Source: Chamaecrista fasciculata
Taxonomy: Eukaryota; Streptophyta; Magnoliopsida; Fabales; Fabaceae
Direction: 5' to 3'
Assembly (NCBI GenBank): GCA_003254925.1
Contig: QANZ01015110.1
Coordinates: forward strand, 18,334 to 82,333
DNA: 64,000 nt
Shown: positions 1 to 10,717 of the stretch, piece by piece
How positions within the stretch are numbered: the first letter of the stretch is position 1
How the letters are laid out: every line of letters begins with the position of its first letter
Program-made: the position numbers and the translations under genes
The notes under the pieces: model-generated
The model's input: the letters and a program-made list of their open reading frames with translations, nothing else
Database searches by the model: none
What the model was told of the DNA's origin: nothing

Positions 1-832
1 TTTTGTTGCAATTTTGGTCTCATAACTATGACAAAGGGTTTAATTTTGGTCCAATAACTTTTTTTGTTGCAATTTTGGTCCCATAACTATGACAAAGGTT
101 TCATTTTGGTCCCATAACTTTTTTTGTTGCAATTTTGGTGTCATAACTTCTCAAAAGGTTCCACCGTTAGTCCCTTGGTGAATTCCATCCATATTTAGCC
201 GTTAAGTATGACGTGACATAGTGACTAGGATCATGATGTGGCAAAATAAGATGAAATGAACTGAAACAGGATCTATATGCAACATATTAAAACTTATCTA
301 TACCCAACCACAATATATAACAAAGAGTGGTACTTCCTCTTCCTCGTCAGCCCAACGGGACTTCCTCTTCCTCGTTCCGCTTCCCGATTCGCCGTCGTCC
401 CCGCTTTGGTCGTTCGACTCTGACTGAGGATCCCATCGACTTTGTCGGCGCCTTCTGCTTGAAGTCTCTTCTTCCCCACCAAATTGGTCCCTGTCAGTAC
501 CACTCTTTGTATATTTTGTGGTTGGGTATAAATAAGTTTTAATATGTTGCATATAGATCCTATTTTGAGTCCACTTCATCTTATTTTGCCACATCATCAT
601 CCTAGTTACTATGCCACGTAATACTTAACGGCTAAATATGGATGAAATTCACCAAAGGATTAACGGTGGAACCTTTTGAGAAGTTATGGGACCAAAATTG
701 CAACAAAAAAAAGTTATGGGACCAAAATGAAACATTTTTCATAGTTATGGGACCAAAATTGCAACAAAAAAAGTTATGGGACCAAAATGAAACCTTTGTC
801 ATAGTTATGGGACCAAAAGTGCACTTAAACCT
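1..832. mobile_element. Mutator-like element with long inverted arms carrying a host gene fragment (left end cut by window)
   Basis: Two long arms are inverted copies of each other, about 1-331 and 497-832. They share the stretches around TTTGGTCCCATAACT, the CCACCGTTAG region, the GCCGTTAAGTATGACGTG region and CATATAGATC. The right end reads GACCAAAAGTGCACTTAAACC. This resembles the GGTCC-rich ends of other elements in this window, which have 9-bp target duplications. The outer left end and its target duplication are off the window. The roughly 165 bp between the arms is not part of the inverted repeat and is GC-richer; it encodes an SF1-like peptide (separate entry). This is Pack-MULE architecture: transposon arms around a copied host fragment. 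Confidence 0.8.
334..504 (-). pseudogene. Captured fragment of plant splicing factor SF1/branchpoint-binding protein
   Basis: The minus-strand frame between the arms encodes an acidic/basic peptide with the motifs [12 protein letters not shown] and [15 protein letters not shown], plus [12 protein letters not shown] ahead of them. The paired RRRRxSRWDP and [10 protein letters not shown] motifs are characteristic of the N-terminal region of plant SF1-like branchpoint-binding proteins. There the second motif is followed by the U2AF65-interacting and KH parts, which are absent here. The fragment stops at the element arms on both sides, has no start of its own, and reads on into transposon sequence. 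It is a copied exon piece rather than a gene. The SF1 identification is from remembered motif similarity; the boundaries are visible directly. Confidence 0.65.
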
Positions 833-839
833 TATTTAA

Positions 840-1745
840 ATGGATATATAATGATTTGGATGGTAGATAGAAGGGCATAAGAATTGATAAATTGTATAGG
901 GGTAAAATAATTTTAGTTGTTTGGGTTAGATTATTAATGATGAGTTTTTTTGTATTGGGAATTGCAATAATCTGGATTTTTTAGAAGCTTCAATTTGAAG
1001 TTTTTTTCTATATTATTTGAATAGCTTATTTCACTTAATAAATTTATATACTATAATTACAATTATCGAATATTGCTCAAATAATTTTTTATGATGACAC
1101 TTACTTTTTGGTTCCTCATTCTGTATTGACTAAAACGAATCAGTCGCTAAAAAAAATACGAGTTGGTTGATTCATGTGATATTAAAATCGCGAACGATTT
1201 GATCCCTAGGTTAAAATAAATTTTAAACAAAAGAATTGACTTTTAGGTCATCTAATTTTTACCGAGTTAACGCATCAGTCCCTAATAGAGAAAATAAAAG
1301 TTAAAAACATACCAAGTTGTTCCAAAGTATTTATGAATCATTATTTAAAATCAAAATTTTAAATATGTTGGTTGAATTTATTTTTTGAATTTATATAGTT
1401 AATTCTTTAAATAAGAGGGGTATAAAGATTATAATCAAATTATTGAATAATCTAAAACAAACAAGATTATTCTTTTTTCTGGGAATAATCAGTCATAAAC
1501 TACTCTTAATCTGAAACAAAGAGACCCTTAAACATTGGTTAACAATGAGCCCACTATCAAATTAAAGTGTTATAAATTATAATACAATAATTAACAATAA
1601 AAAAGTTTTAAAATATTCCAGAAAATTCTATAATTTGTGGATATCAGATGGATGTTGTTACATAATAATTTATAATAAATGAAAACTTTTTTAGTTTATT
1701 TTTATTTTTAATTATTTTCATTTCCTAAAATAAGAATATTTTTAA
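840..1745. other. AT-rich intergenic stretch, no gene seen
   Basis: No ORF with protein-like composition and no clear inverted repeat was found. A few phrases such as GACTTTTAGGTCATC recur near other MITE remnants, so old repeat debris is likely. Confidence 0.5.
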
Positions 1746-2580
1746 GGCAAAAAAACTGTTGGTACCCTCAATATATAGGGTCATTTTCAGTTATACCTGG
1801 AATATTTTTTTGGTCAATTATACTCACAACGTTTCACATTTGAGTCAATTATAATACCTCAACATCTAACTAATTACATATATATAATCCAAAATGTTTG
1901 TCATTTTTAACAAACAGATTCTTAGAAACCATTAACAACATTCATTCTCTTACCCTAAAACATCACCACCACACTTCGTTGTTGTCGTCTACTCTGTCCT
2001 CATTTCCATCGACATGGTCCTTCTCGTCGTCGTCTTCAGCTTCCTGATCTCCCCTAAATTACATTGTTCCCATCCATTTTCCTTCCCTTACAACTGTCTC
2101 TCTCACCCATCTATTTCTCTATTTTGCCTCTCTCTCCAAAGGAATTTTGAAGCTACTTTACTTTTCAATTTCAACGACCACGACGACACCGCCACCGAAG
2201 ATTGTGTGTTAATGGCGGGAGCTAGAGCTATTAGTATTTCTGCTCGATTTCTCTGTATTCGAGGCTCACCAGTGAGTTTGTGTGTGGTTGCCAAAACTGT
2301 AAAAAATAGAGGAGAGAGATTTTTCGAGTTTCTCAATTCCAGGGGCCAGTTCGTTAAAAATGACAAACATTCTGAATTGTTCCATAATTAGTTAGGGACT
2401 CGTGTGAAAGAAAAATTTTGAAAGAATGGAGGATTTCTAAATAATGGAGACTTAGAGACTTTAAAACAAAAAGATGCTGAGTAGGAATATAATTGACTCA
2501 AATATGAAACATGGGTATAATTGACTAAAAAAAATTGAAAGTACAACTAAAAATGATTCCATCGAAGATAGTACTTTCGA
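1746..2580 (-). mobile_element. Non-autonomous TIR element, copy 1 of a four-member family
   Basis: The left end reads GTTGGTACCCTCAATATATA, followed by GGTCATTTTCAGTTATACC. The right end carries the inverted form (GTACAACTAAAAATGATTCC ... AGTACTTTCG). Inner sequence encodes on the minus strand a peptide with LTNWPLELRNSKNL and EPRIQRNRAEILIALAP (about 2103-2366). A closely related peptide lies in the opposite orientation in the copy at 4787-5584. The conserved inner segment therefore belongs to the element family. I do not recognise a protein function. Terminal boundaries are approximate and no clean target duplication was found. Confidence 0.6.
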
Positions 2581-2589
2581 AAAATTAAA

Positions 2590-3490
2590 TAAATATTAAA
2601 AATAGAGTCATTTGCTAGATCTATTTCAATTCAAAGCCGTGTGTACGTGTGTTGTGAGAGAAACGATAATGATAATCCAGAAGTGGTGCATTTAATTAGC
2701 CAATTTTATTGACAGGTCTGTTTTTCTTTTTTCCTTTGTGTTTGTGCAAATAACGTTATATTTTGTCCTTGTATGAGTATATATCATACTCGGGGACACA
2801 ATCACGCAACCCCATATGGAGAAGTTATGACTTTTATGATGATAGAATTCGTTAGCAGAAAGATTGGAAAATGAAAACCTAATTAATAACTTCATTTGTG
2901 CATTGAGTTGAAGCCTTGAAGGAAATAAATGTACGATGAATTCAAAACAGAAAAAATTGAAAATCCACATCATAGTTCATCTTAAATTCATAATAACATA
3001 ACAAACTTCATAAATGCTGCATGCTCTGAATAAGTAAAAACGTTGAAAGAAAATTAAAGAATATACGAGAATGAATTTTAAGGTCATGCATTCATGTGGG
3101 AATCTGAAATCTGAAATCAAAAGTATATCTGTCGGCTAACTTCTGCTGCTAAACTCAAAGCGTAATAAGAGTAACTCAAAAGTCGTCTCCTACTCTTTTA
3201 TCCTCTAAAAGCGAGCTGTCAAAATATTAATATTAAATTTTAAAATATTATTTGATTTCCTTTATCAATGATTTCAGAGAAAAAATTTATCAAAATAATT
3301 TGTAACTTCAATTTCGTTACATTTAGACTTAAGATGAGAGAGATATGACTAAATTCATGAAGCAAGCTGCTTGATTTCATACTAATTTGACTTTGTTTGT
3401 CAAGATTCCAATTAGATAAAGAAAGAATTAACTCATCAAATGTAAGCGTTCATGTTTGAAACAAGAAAGATATGACCACATTCAATAGTT
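2590..3490. other. Intergenic, no gene seen
   Basis: AT-rich sequence without convincing coding features; the 93-aa minus-strand ORF at 2692-2973 has no recognisable motif. Confidence 0.45.
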
Positions 3491-3794
3491 AAAGACTAAT
3501 TATGAGACTTTTAGAAAACATTAAGGATCAAAATGAAAAATATAAAGTATTAGAGACCATAGCGAAACTTAGGACAAACATTAGGGACCTAAATGGATTT
3601 TTGGCCTATATATATAAATTAATTGTTTTCCAAAAAATATGCATGCTGCTGCCCCCATTTAGGCATGCACCCATCGACAACCGTCTCAATTTCCGCTGCA
3701 TCTCATCTATTCCCTCACTATTTATTGAGTGTTCTTGTTATAGGTTAATTTAAAATTATTATAAAAAACTGTTATAATGTTTATTTTTATTTTC

Positions 3795-4665
3795 TTTAGG
3801 TCAAAAAATTTTATCCCTAATATTTATTCTAAATTTCATTTTGGTCCATGACATATTTTTTTATTCCATTTTGGGCCTTAAAATTTTTTAAAAGTTCTGT
3901 TTTGATTCCTAAATACTAAGCGTGGTAATATCTCTCTTATTTCAAATTTAAATGCGACAAAACCAGAGTTATGGATTACTATTGACGAGTTCTTTCTTTA
4001 CTCAAATTAGAATTGTAGGAAAACGAGGTCAACTCGGGTATAAAATTGAACTTGAAAGTGGGTCATTTGTTTTATGAAGTTAGTCATATCTTATTATATT
4101 ATTTTAAGTCTAAATGCGACAAAATTGAAAAGTTACAAATTACTTTTGATGAATTCTTTCTCAGATTAGTTAGGGTCATTGACAAACGAGATCAGATAGT
4201 ACTCCCAAAGTTGGTATTGATGTTTTGACTCACCCTAATTTTGAAGTATTATTTGACCTTGTTTACAAATGGCTCCAATTGGATATAGGAAGAGCTCGTC
4301 TAGCTCTGATTTCATTGCATTCATACTTGATACAAGAGAGATATTATAAACTTTATGAAATAAGCAGCCCACTTTCGAATATAATTTCATGCCTAATTTG
4401 ATTTTACTTGCTAATGAAGGATCCTAACTGGGTAGAGAAAAAACTCGTCAAAAGTAATACGTAGTTCTGATTTCATCATATTCATACTTGAAACAAGAGA
4501 GACATGATCATATTTAGTAGTTAGGAAGTAATAATGAAAATTATCAAGGACCAAAATGAAACTTTGGGGTAACAATAAGAACAAAACAGAACAGAAAAAA
4601 TATTGAAGACTAAACTGAAAATTTAGGTAAACATTGAGGACTAAAATAAAATTTTAGCATTTTCT
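3795..4665. mobile_element. Degenerate inverted-repeat element (AGGACTAAAATGAAA family)
   Basis: The left part (TAGGTCAAAAAATTTTATCC ... TTTCATTTTGGTCC) is roughly the reverse complement of the right part (ACTGAAAATTTAGG ... GAGGACTAAAATAAAATTTT). Inner phrases such as GGGTCATTTGTT, AAGTCTAAATGCGACAAAA and TTTGATGAATTC recur at 8225-9085 and 34255-34795. This is one dispersed, strongly decayed non-autonomous family. A partial relative also lies at about 3500-3600. Confidence 0.5.
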
Positions 4666-4786
4666 TTAATTCGAAGTTTCAAACAAAAGTGACATTAGAA
4701 CTCACGCCATTGAAGAATTTGCTTAAGGTTATATTTGAATGGAAGATTAGGGAAAACTGACAAAGAATGAAGTGACTTAAACTAAA

Positions 4787-5584
4787 GGTAAAAGTACTAT
4801 TGGTATCCTCAACGTATAAGGTTATTTTCAGTTATATCCCTAATGTTTTTTTTCGTCAATTGTATCACTAACGTTTCACAGTTGAGTCAATTATACCCAA
4901 CTCGACATTTTTTTTGTTTTATGGTCTTTAAATTTTCATTATTTAGAAATCCTTCATTCTTTCAAGATTTTTTTTCACACGAGTCCCTAACTAATTACAG
5001 AATAATACAAAATGTTTGTCATCTTTAACAAACTGGTCCCTGCAATTGAGAAACCCGAAAAATCTCACCAGTGAGCCTCGAATAAAAAGAAATCGAGCAG
5101 AAATACTAATAGCTCTAGCTCCCGGTGTTAAAATGCAATCTCCAATGGCGGTGTTGTCGTGGTCGTCAAAATTGAGAAGTAAAGCAACTTTGAAACCCCT
5201 TTGGAGAGAGAGGCAAAATAGAGAAGATGAGTGTGAGAGGAAGATGTAAATGAAGGAAAAGGGATGAGAACAATGTAATTTAGGAGAGACCAGGAAACTT
5301 AGGATGACGACGAGAAGGATTATGTCAACGGAAACAAGGACAGAGTGGACAACGACGATGAAGTGAGATGTTAATGTTGTAGGGTAAGAGAAGGAGGGTT
5401 GTTAATGGCTTCTAAGGACCTGTTTATTAAAGATTACAAACATTCTAGACTATTCTGTAATTAGTTAGAGGTTGGTGTATGATTGACACAAATATGAAAC
5501 GTTGAGAGTATAATTAAGCAAAAAAATATTGAGGATATAACTGAAAATGACCTCATACATTGAGGTACCAACAATATTTTTGCC
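4787..5584 (+). mobile_element. Non-autonomous TIR element, copy 2 (opposite orientation to copy 1)
   Basis: The ends read GGTAAAAGTACTATTGGTAT and ACCAACAATATTTTTGCC, imperfect inverted copies. Subterminal arms share the phrases TTATTTTCAGTTATATCCC and ATAACTGAAAATGACCTC. The plus strand at 5016-5249 encodes LTNWSLQLRNPKNL and EPRIKRNRAEILIALAP, homologous to the minus-strand peptide of copy 1. The element has no transposase. Confidence 0.65.
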
Positions 5585-5589
5585 TTTAA

Positions 5590-7970
5590 ATTTTAACGAG
5601 GATAAAATGAAATGGCAACAGGGGCCTCCAAACCCTTTTTAATCATCTGAAGTCACCTTTTTTTGTCTCTCAAAATTAGAAGTTCAAGGATGAAATGAAA
5701 TGGCTTGAAAATTAAAATTATAGTTCTATCCTTTTAAAATCTAACTTTAAGAAAGATTACAATTTTATCTAATCTCACATAAAACAATTATAACTATAAA
5801 AGTTAATATTGAAAAAGTAATAATAAATCATTCCATTTTGTTCCATTATCATAACATTCAAACAAAAGTAATATATATATATCACCTTTATTCATTAATA
5901 ATTTTCAAGCAATATATATCTATTTAAAATATTTCTCTCCTCTTAATACCATTATGTTCAGTTCCATTAATGACCATTCATTTCTGATTCATCCTTACCA
6001 AAAATCCAAAACAAAGCTTAACATAATTATTTAAATTGAAAGAATGTAATTGTATAGAAATGTTATTATGATTTAAGTGTCAATTAAGGATAATCTTTCC
6101 ATATTCCAATTCAATTCATGAAGCAAGCACTATGACATCTTGTGATTTCGTTTCATCAAAATCCTAAAACTTGCGTTATCCTTTCAATTTTTTTTTTAAA
6201 AAGGAATTGGACACATATTTTATATTTCATTCTCATCCTATGAAACTCGACCAAAATTCTATGTTGTCATCATTCCCATCCTCCGCACTAAAGGATTTCT
6301 TCTGTTTCGTTACGTTCTTCTTGGGATGTGTACGGATATGTATGTGTATAATATATGTATCCTCTTCTTTATTCAGTTGATGTTAAAAACTCATCATTCT
6401 AATTTCTAAAATTAGAATCCCCTGTTTTTGAATAAAGCGATATATAGTATACTTAATAAATAGTTAGTTAGAACTTAGAATAATAGAAATTTCATTTTTT
6501 ACAAGGAAAATATCGTATTTAATATTTATTAAAACCTAAAACTATATTAGGCGCATTTTTGTTTAAAAAAAAGAGAAGTGGGATGAGAGCTATAAAATTA
6601 AACAATGATATTTTTACTTAAAATTTAAGATAGATGAATGATGATATTTTGAATTATTAAAAAACCATAAAATAAATTTTTAAAAGAGAAATATATGTCA
6701 ACAAATAGTAACGATAAATCTTATTTCAACACAGAAAATCATATATACTCGCATATTAAACTACAATTCGCGACAGTTCCATCAACCGCCACATCTGATT
6801 GATGCATACGGCCCTATTTCTATGGTTTGTATTGGCTTTTGATCTTTTTTTTCACTTTTTATTCTAAAATTATTTTTAGATTTGATTTGATTTATTAATA
6901 AAATTGTCCGAAGAAACAAATTTTTACTAGGCTAACAAATCGGTCATTAAATAATAAAAAAATACAAGTTTGTTCACATACTATGACAACCATAAACAAA
7001 TTGGTCATTGAGTTAAAAATAATGCTCATCATCCATCTCATATCCTTATTATTATGATTATTCAATTTAATCAAAATAAATTTAAGACAAAATTACCTTT
7101 TTAATCTTCCAATTTGTACCGAGTTAACAAATTGGTTCTAAAATAATAAAATAAATACGAGTTGATTTATATAATATCGCAATCATAATTCATATGATTC
7201 CTGAGTTAAAATGACACTTTTGGTCGTCCTACACTCTATAATTTAATGTATTTTACAATTTAAATAATTTTCACTATAATAATTTCACCAATATTTTTCC
7301 AACCACGGTTTGACTGATTTGGCCATTAGATAGCACAGTTTAAACAAGTCGAAACTCGAGGACAAGTCTGCCCTTGTTAAATGGGCTAGCAATAGTAAAA
7401 AAATAGGTCTTTTTAAAAATTAATTTAAATGAGTTGGCTCATTTAAGCTACTAACTAAATGGGTATGAGAGAGCTCACCCGCGATAGCCCACATGCAATT
7501 ATTATAGGTCTATTTAAAAATATATTTTTTATATATGTTTTCATCTAAATATAATTACTTATATGTTAATTTCTCATATTATTTGTTTTAATTATATGTT
7601 TCCAAAACTAAATTAATTTTTAGAATAAAAAATACCATCTATTTAACAAAGGAGTTTAGTTAGAATTATAATCATTTTTAATTTTTATTTTTAAATTAAA
7701 AAAACTTAAATAAAAGACAATTTGTTATAAAATAATAAGACTTAATTTAAAAAAATTTAAAAATTAACATTATATTTTCTTTTTATGGAAAATTAACATT
7801 ATATTTTAAATAATTATAATATATTTTAAAAATATTTGATGTTTAATAAAATAATAAAGATAGTAAAAATAATAAAATATGATAGAATATATAATATGTA
7901 AACAAAAAAGGATTTAATATTATATTAAAATACTAGAAAAATTAAAAGTAAAAGATTAATTGTAATCATT
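5590..7970. other. Long AT-rich intergenic stretch, no gene seen
   Basis: No coding exon recognised. A short AT microsatellite lies near 5871-5882. Around 7300-7500 there are weakly repeated phrases (AAATGGGCTAGC, GAGTTGGCTC, AACTAAATGGG) that look like an old hAT-type MITE, but no clear ends or target duplication could be set. Confidence 0.45.
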
Positions 7971-7976
7971 TATAGA

Positions 7977-8210
7977 TAAAAGTACTTCTGGTATCCTTAA
8001 AGTATAAAGTTAATTAATTTCAGTTGTACTCCAATTTTTTTTGAATAAATTGTACCGCCAATCTTTATTTTTGTGTCAATTGAACCCCAATTCAGAGGTA
8101 CAGTTGACTCAAATATGAAAGATTAGGGGTGTAATTGACTCAAAAAAAATTTTTGGGGGTACAACTAAAACTAATCCCAAACTCTGTGGGTACGAAGAGT
8201 ACTTTTATCT
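7977..8210. mobile_element. Short MITE of the AAAGTACT(A/T)(T/C)TGGTA family
   Basis: The sequence is nearly palindromic at large scale. It begins AAAAGTACTTCTGGTATCC and ends with the inverted form GGTACGAAGAGTACTTTTA, with TTTCAGTTGTACTCC matched by GGTACAACTAAAACT inside. It shares ends with the elements at 1746, 4787 and 41675 but has lost the inner segment, as expected of an internal-deletion MITE. Confidence 0.65.
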
Positions 8211-8224
8211 AATTTATAAAAGGT

Positions 8225-9085
8225 CAAAGGGTCATTTTGGTCCCAATCTATTGAATGCAGTCATGCTTAATTTCTTTCGTTTTAAGTTCGAATGTGATGA
8301 GTTCAGAGTTACTTGTTGATTTCAAATAGCTTGCTTAAGCAAGTGCCGGGGGTTCGATTCCCGCCTTGTGTATGCAGCAACCAATTGGCCAGCGGAAAAC
8401 CCTTAAATGGAGCTCCGATCCGCGGAGGATTAGTCCTTAGCCTATCGGGCTGGGAGATACCTTGGGCAACCAAAAAAAAAAATCAGATCCTGAAAGTAGG
8501 CCATTTGTTCCATGGTCAAACAAGCGAAGTTGGTCATATTTCTCTCGTTTCAAGTCTAAATATGACGAGTTCGAAACTAAAAATTACTCTTAATCAGCAT
8601 TTTTTTTGCCTAGTTGGAATTGCCAATAAATGAGGTTAAATCGAGCTCAAAAGTGGATTTGGAACTATTTTTTTTTTTTATAATTTTTTACTTTTTGGTC
8701 TCATTCCCACTTTCAAGCCCAACGTGATCTCATCTACAGGCAAAACCAACTGAGTAAAAAATATAACTTGTTAAGAGTAACTAGTAACTCTAAATTCATT
8801 GTATTCAGAAATGAAATGAGAGAGATATGACTAACTTTACTTGTTTGACCACGAAATAAGCGACCCACTTTAGGGATCCGATTTGACCTCATTTGCTGAC
8901 ATTTTCAACTAGATAAAGAAAGTACTCTTCAAAAATAACACATAGCTTTGGACCGTGTCACATTTGAACTTGAAACGAGAAATATGATTACATTCAATAG
9001 TTTGGGACCAAAATAAAATATTTTACCAACATTTAAGACTAATATGAATCTTTTGAAACATAAAGGGCCAAAATGAACATTAGGT
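8225..9085. mobile_element. Inverted-repeat element interrupted by a SINE
   Basis: The left edge (GGGTCATTTTGGTCCCAATC) and right edge (GGGCCAAAATGAACATTAGG) are imperfect inverse copies. The interior phrase AGTTGGTCATATTTCTCTCG belongs to the same family as 3795-4665 and 34255-34795. The SINE at about 8331-8483 lies inside, so the SINE inserted later. Confidence 0.5.
8331..8483 (+). mobile_element. tRNA-derived SINE, 5' part degenerate
   Basis: A good polymerase III B-box (GGGGTTCGATTCCCGCC) is followed by a body with GCAGCAACCAATTGGCCAGC, GAGCTCCGATCCGCGGAGG, GCCTATCGGGCTGGGAGATA and an A-rich tail. This body is typical of a widespread plant SINE class with a tRNA-like head. The A-box region upstream is poor, so the copy is 5'-truncated or decayed. 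It is not a tRNA gene, because no cloverleaf can be drawn around the B-box. Confidence 0.75.
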
Positions 9086-9089
9086 TATA

Positions 9090-9690
9090 TATTTAAATAT
9101 TTCTATAGTGATATATAAGTAATTTGGGTGTTATAGATAGGTGACTTTTATTGAAGTGATTTTTTAAAAAATTGATTTAAATGTGTATTAAAATTTGATT
9201 TAAATGTATTTTAATTAGTAATTTAAATGTATATTAAAATTTGATTTGAACATAACCTGTAAAACAAATAGGATTCTTCCCTTTGAATAAATTAAAATTG
9301 AATTTTGAGCCAAACCAAACAGGCATTAAATATTTTGAAAGCTTTTACATATTAATACTCAACACCTATTAACTTTTATATGAAATTTTGGGTATTATGC
9401 CTTTGACATTTTGAGTACTCCAACAATTAGGAATTAATAATAAACATATTTTTAATAAAATTCAAGAAAATTATTTAAAAATATATTTTAAATCAAAATA
9501 CGAATATTGAAATTGGATTGAGTGTCCTACCTTAAAGATAAAGGACCAAAATTATATTTCAACTTATATATTACTTTACTAGCTAGTTAAACAATTCATA
9601 ACAAACATATATATAATTTGCCCATTATATTTGCCATATAAATTAAGAACTCATTACTCATATATAATTAATATTATATAGTTTCATGGA
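9090..9690. other. Intergenic, no gene seen
   Basis: AT-rich. A short local repeat of the phrase TTTAAATGTATTTTAAT occurs near 9150-9245. No coding features. Confidence 0.4.
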
Positions 9691-9699
9691 TTAAATATA

Positions 9700-10088
9700 G
9701 GCCAAAATGCAAATTTAGTCTCATATCTTTTATTCAGTTTTCAATTTGGTCTCATATCTTATTTTGTTGTTAGATCATGTGCAAAATTGATCTCATATAT
9801 TTTTTTGTTGTAAATTTGGTCTTATATCTTTGGATCAAGTGTAGAATTTGTCTCATATTTTTTAGTCAGGTGGGGCTAACAATGAAACCTTTTATAAAGA
9901 TATAAGACCAACTCTATAACCTGACTAAAAGATATGAGACCAAATCTGAAACAAAAAATGATATGGGATCAATTCTACACTTGATCCAAATATATAGGAC
10001 AAAAGTGTAATAAAACAAGATACGAGTCACAAGACCAATTAAATTGAAAACTGAACAAAAGATATGAGACCAAATTTATACTTTGATC
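9700..10088. mobile_element. MULE-type MITE with 9-bp target duplication
   Basis: The 389-bp element has GGCCAAAATGCAAATTTAGT at its left end and the imperfect inverse ACCAAATTTATACTTTGATC at its right. Arms match over more than 100 bp (TCTCATATCTTTTATTCAG versus CTGAACAAAAGATATGAGA). It is flanked by a perfect 9-bp direct repeat, TTAAATATA, at 9691-9699 and 10089-10097. A 9-bp duplication is the Mutator signature. No coding content. Confidence 0.85.
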
Positions 10089-10342
10089 TTAAATATAATT
10101 GTACACCGGTACAGCTAGTATTTAGTTATATCATCTGTGATTACCTTAGAACAAGAGGCCAGGCATGAATATATGTCATACAATAGAAGCAAATTGAGAA
10201 AAAGAAAACGGAATTAAAAGAATGAGGAAATATTAATATCGGTGTGAGGATAGATATCATGATTACGTCGTCCATCCAATCCACCAGCCATCAAAATCTA
10301 TCTTTTAATTTCTTCTCACAATTCAATCCTCAATTCTCCAAT

Positions 10343-10350
10343 CTATAAAT
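10343..10350 (+). promoter_or_regulatory. Candidate TATA box of the alpha-galactosidase gene
   Basis: CTATAAAT lies about 370 bp ahead of the start codon, followed at a plausible initiation distance by a C/A-rich leader. The leader contains a CTT run (about 10533-10555). The long leader might hold a 5' UTR intron; I could not fix one. Confidence 0.45.
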
Positions 10351-10717
10351 TCCCAACTTTCTTGCATTCATCAACACATCCCATCACTTCAATTCACACA
10401 AAAACACACATAGTGGTGGGTTCTTGAGTTCTTCTTCCCTTCACTTGTATATATATATAGCCAATGCCCAAGCTTGATGAATTCAATTCCCCATTGAATT
10501 TCAGTATTATTCTACATATCTTTGTTGTTTTAATTTCTCTTCTTCTTCTTCTTCTTATTGTTTTTGTTTGGTGAAGCTTGTGGCGTTGGCCTATATTCAT
10601 CAATAATATTATTACATCCATACAAAAACCCTCATAAACTAGCATTCACTACTAGCCACCACCTTTTAAATCTTCTCCTTTAAACCTATAACACACAAAC
10701 ACACATATATATAGAAG

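Noticed and set aside
2014..2391. A 125-aa plus-strand ORF
   Set aside because: It lies on the opposite strand to the conserved peptide of the TIR element copy 1 and has no motif.
8340..8365. Possible tRNA gene from the GGTTCGATTCCC motif
   Set aside because: No acceptor stem or anticodon arm fits; the downstream body is that of a SINE.
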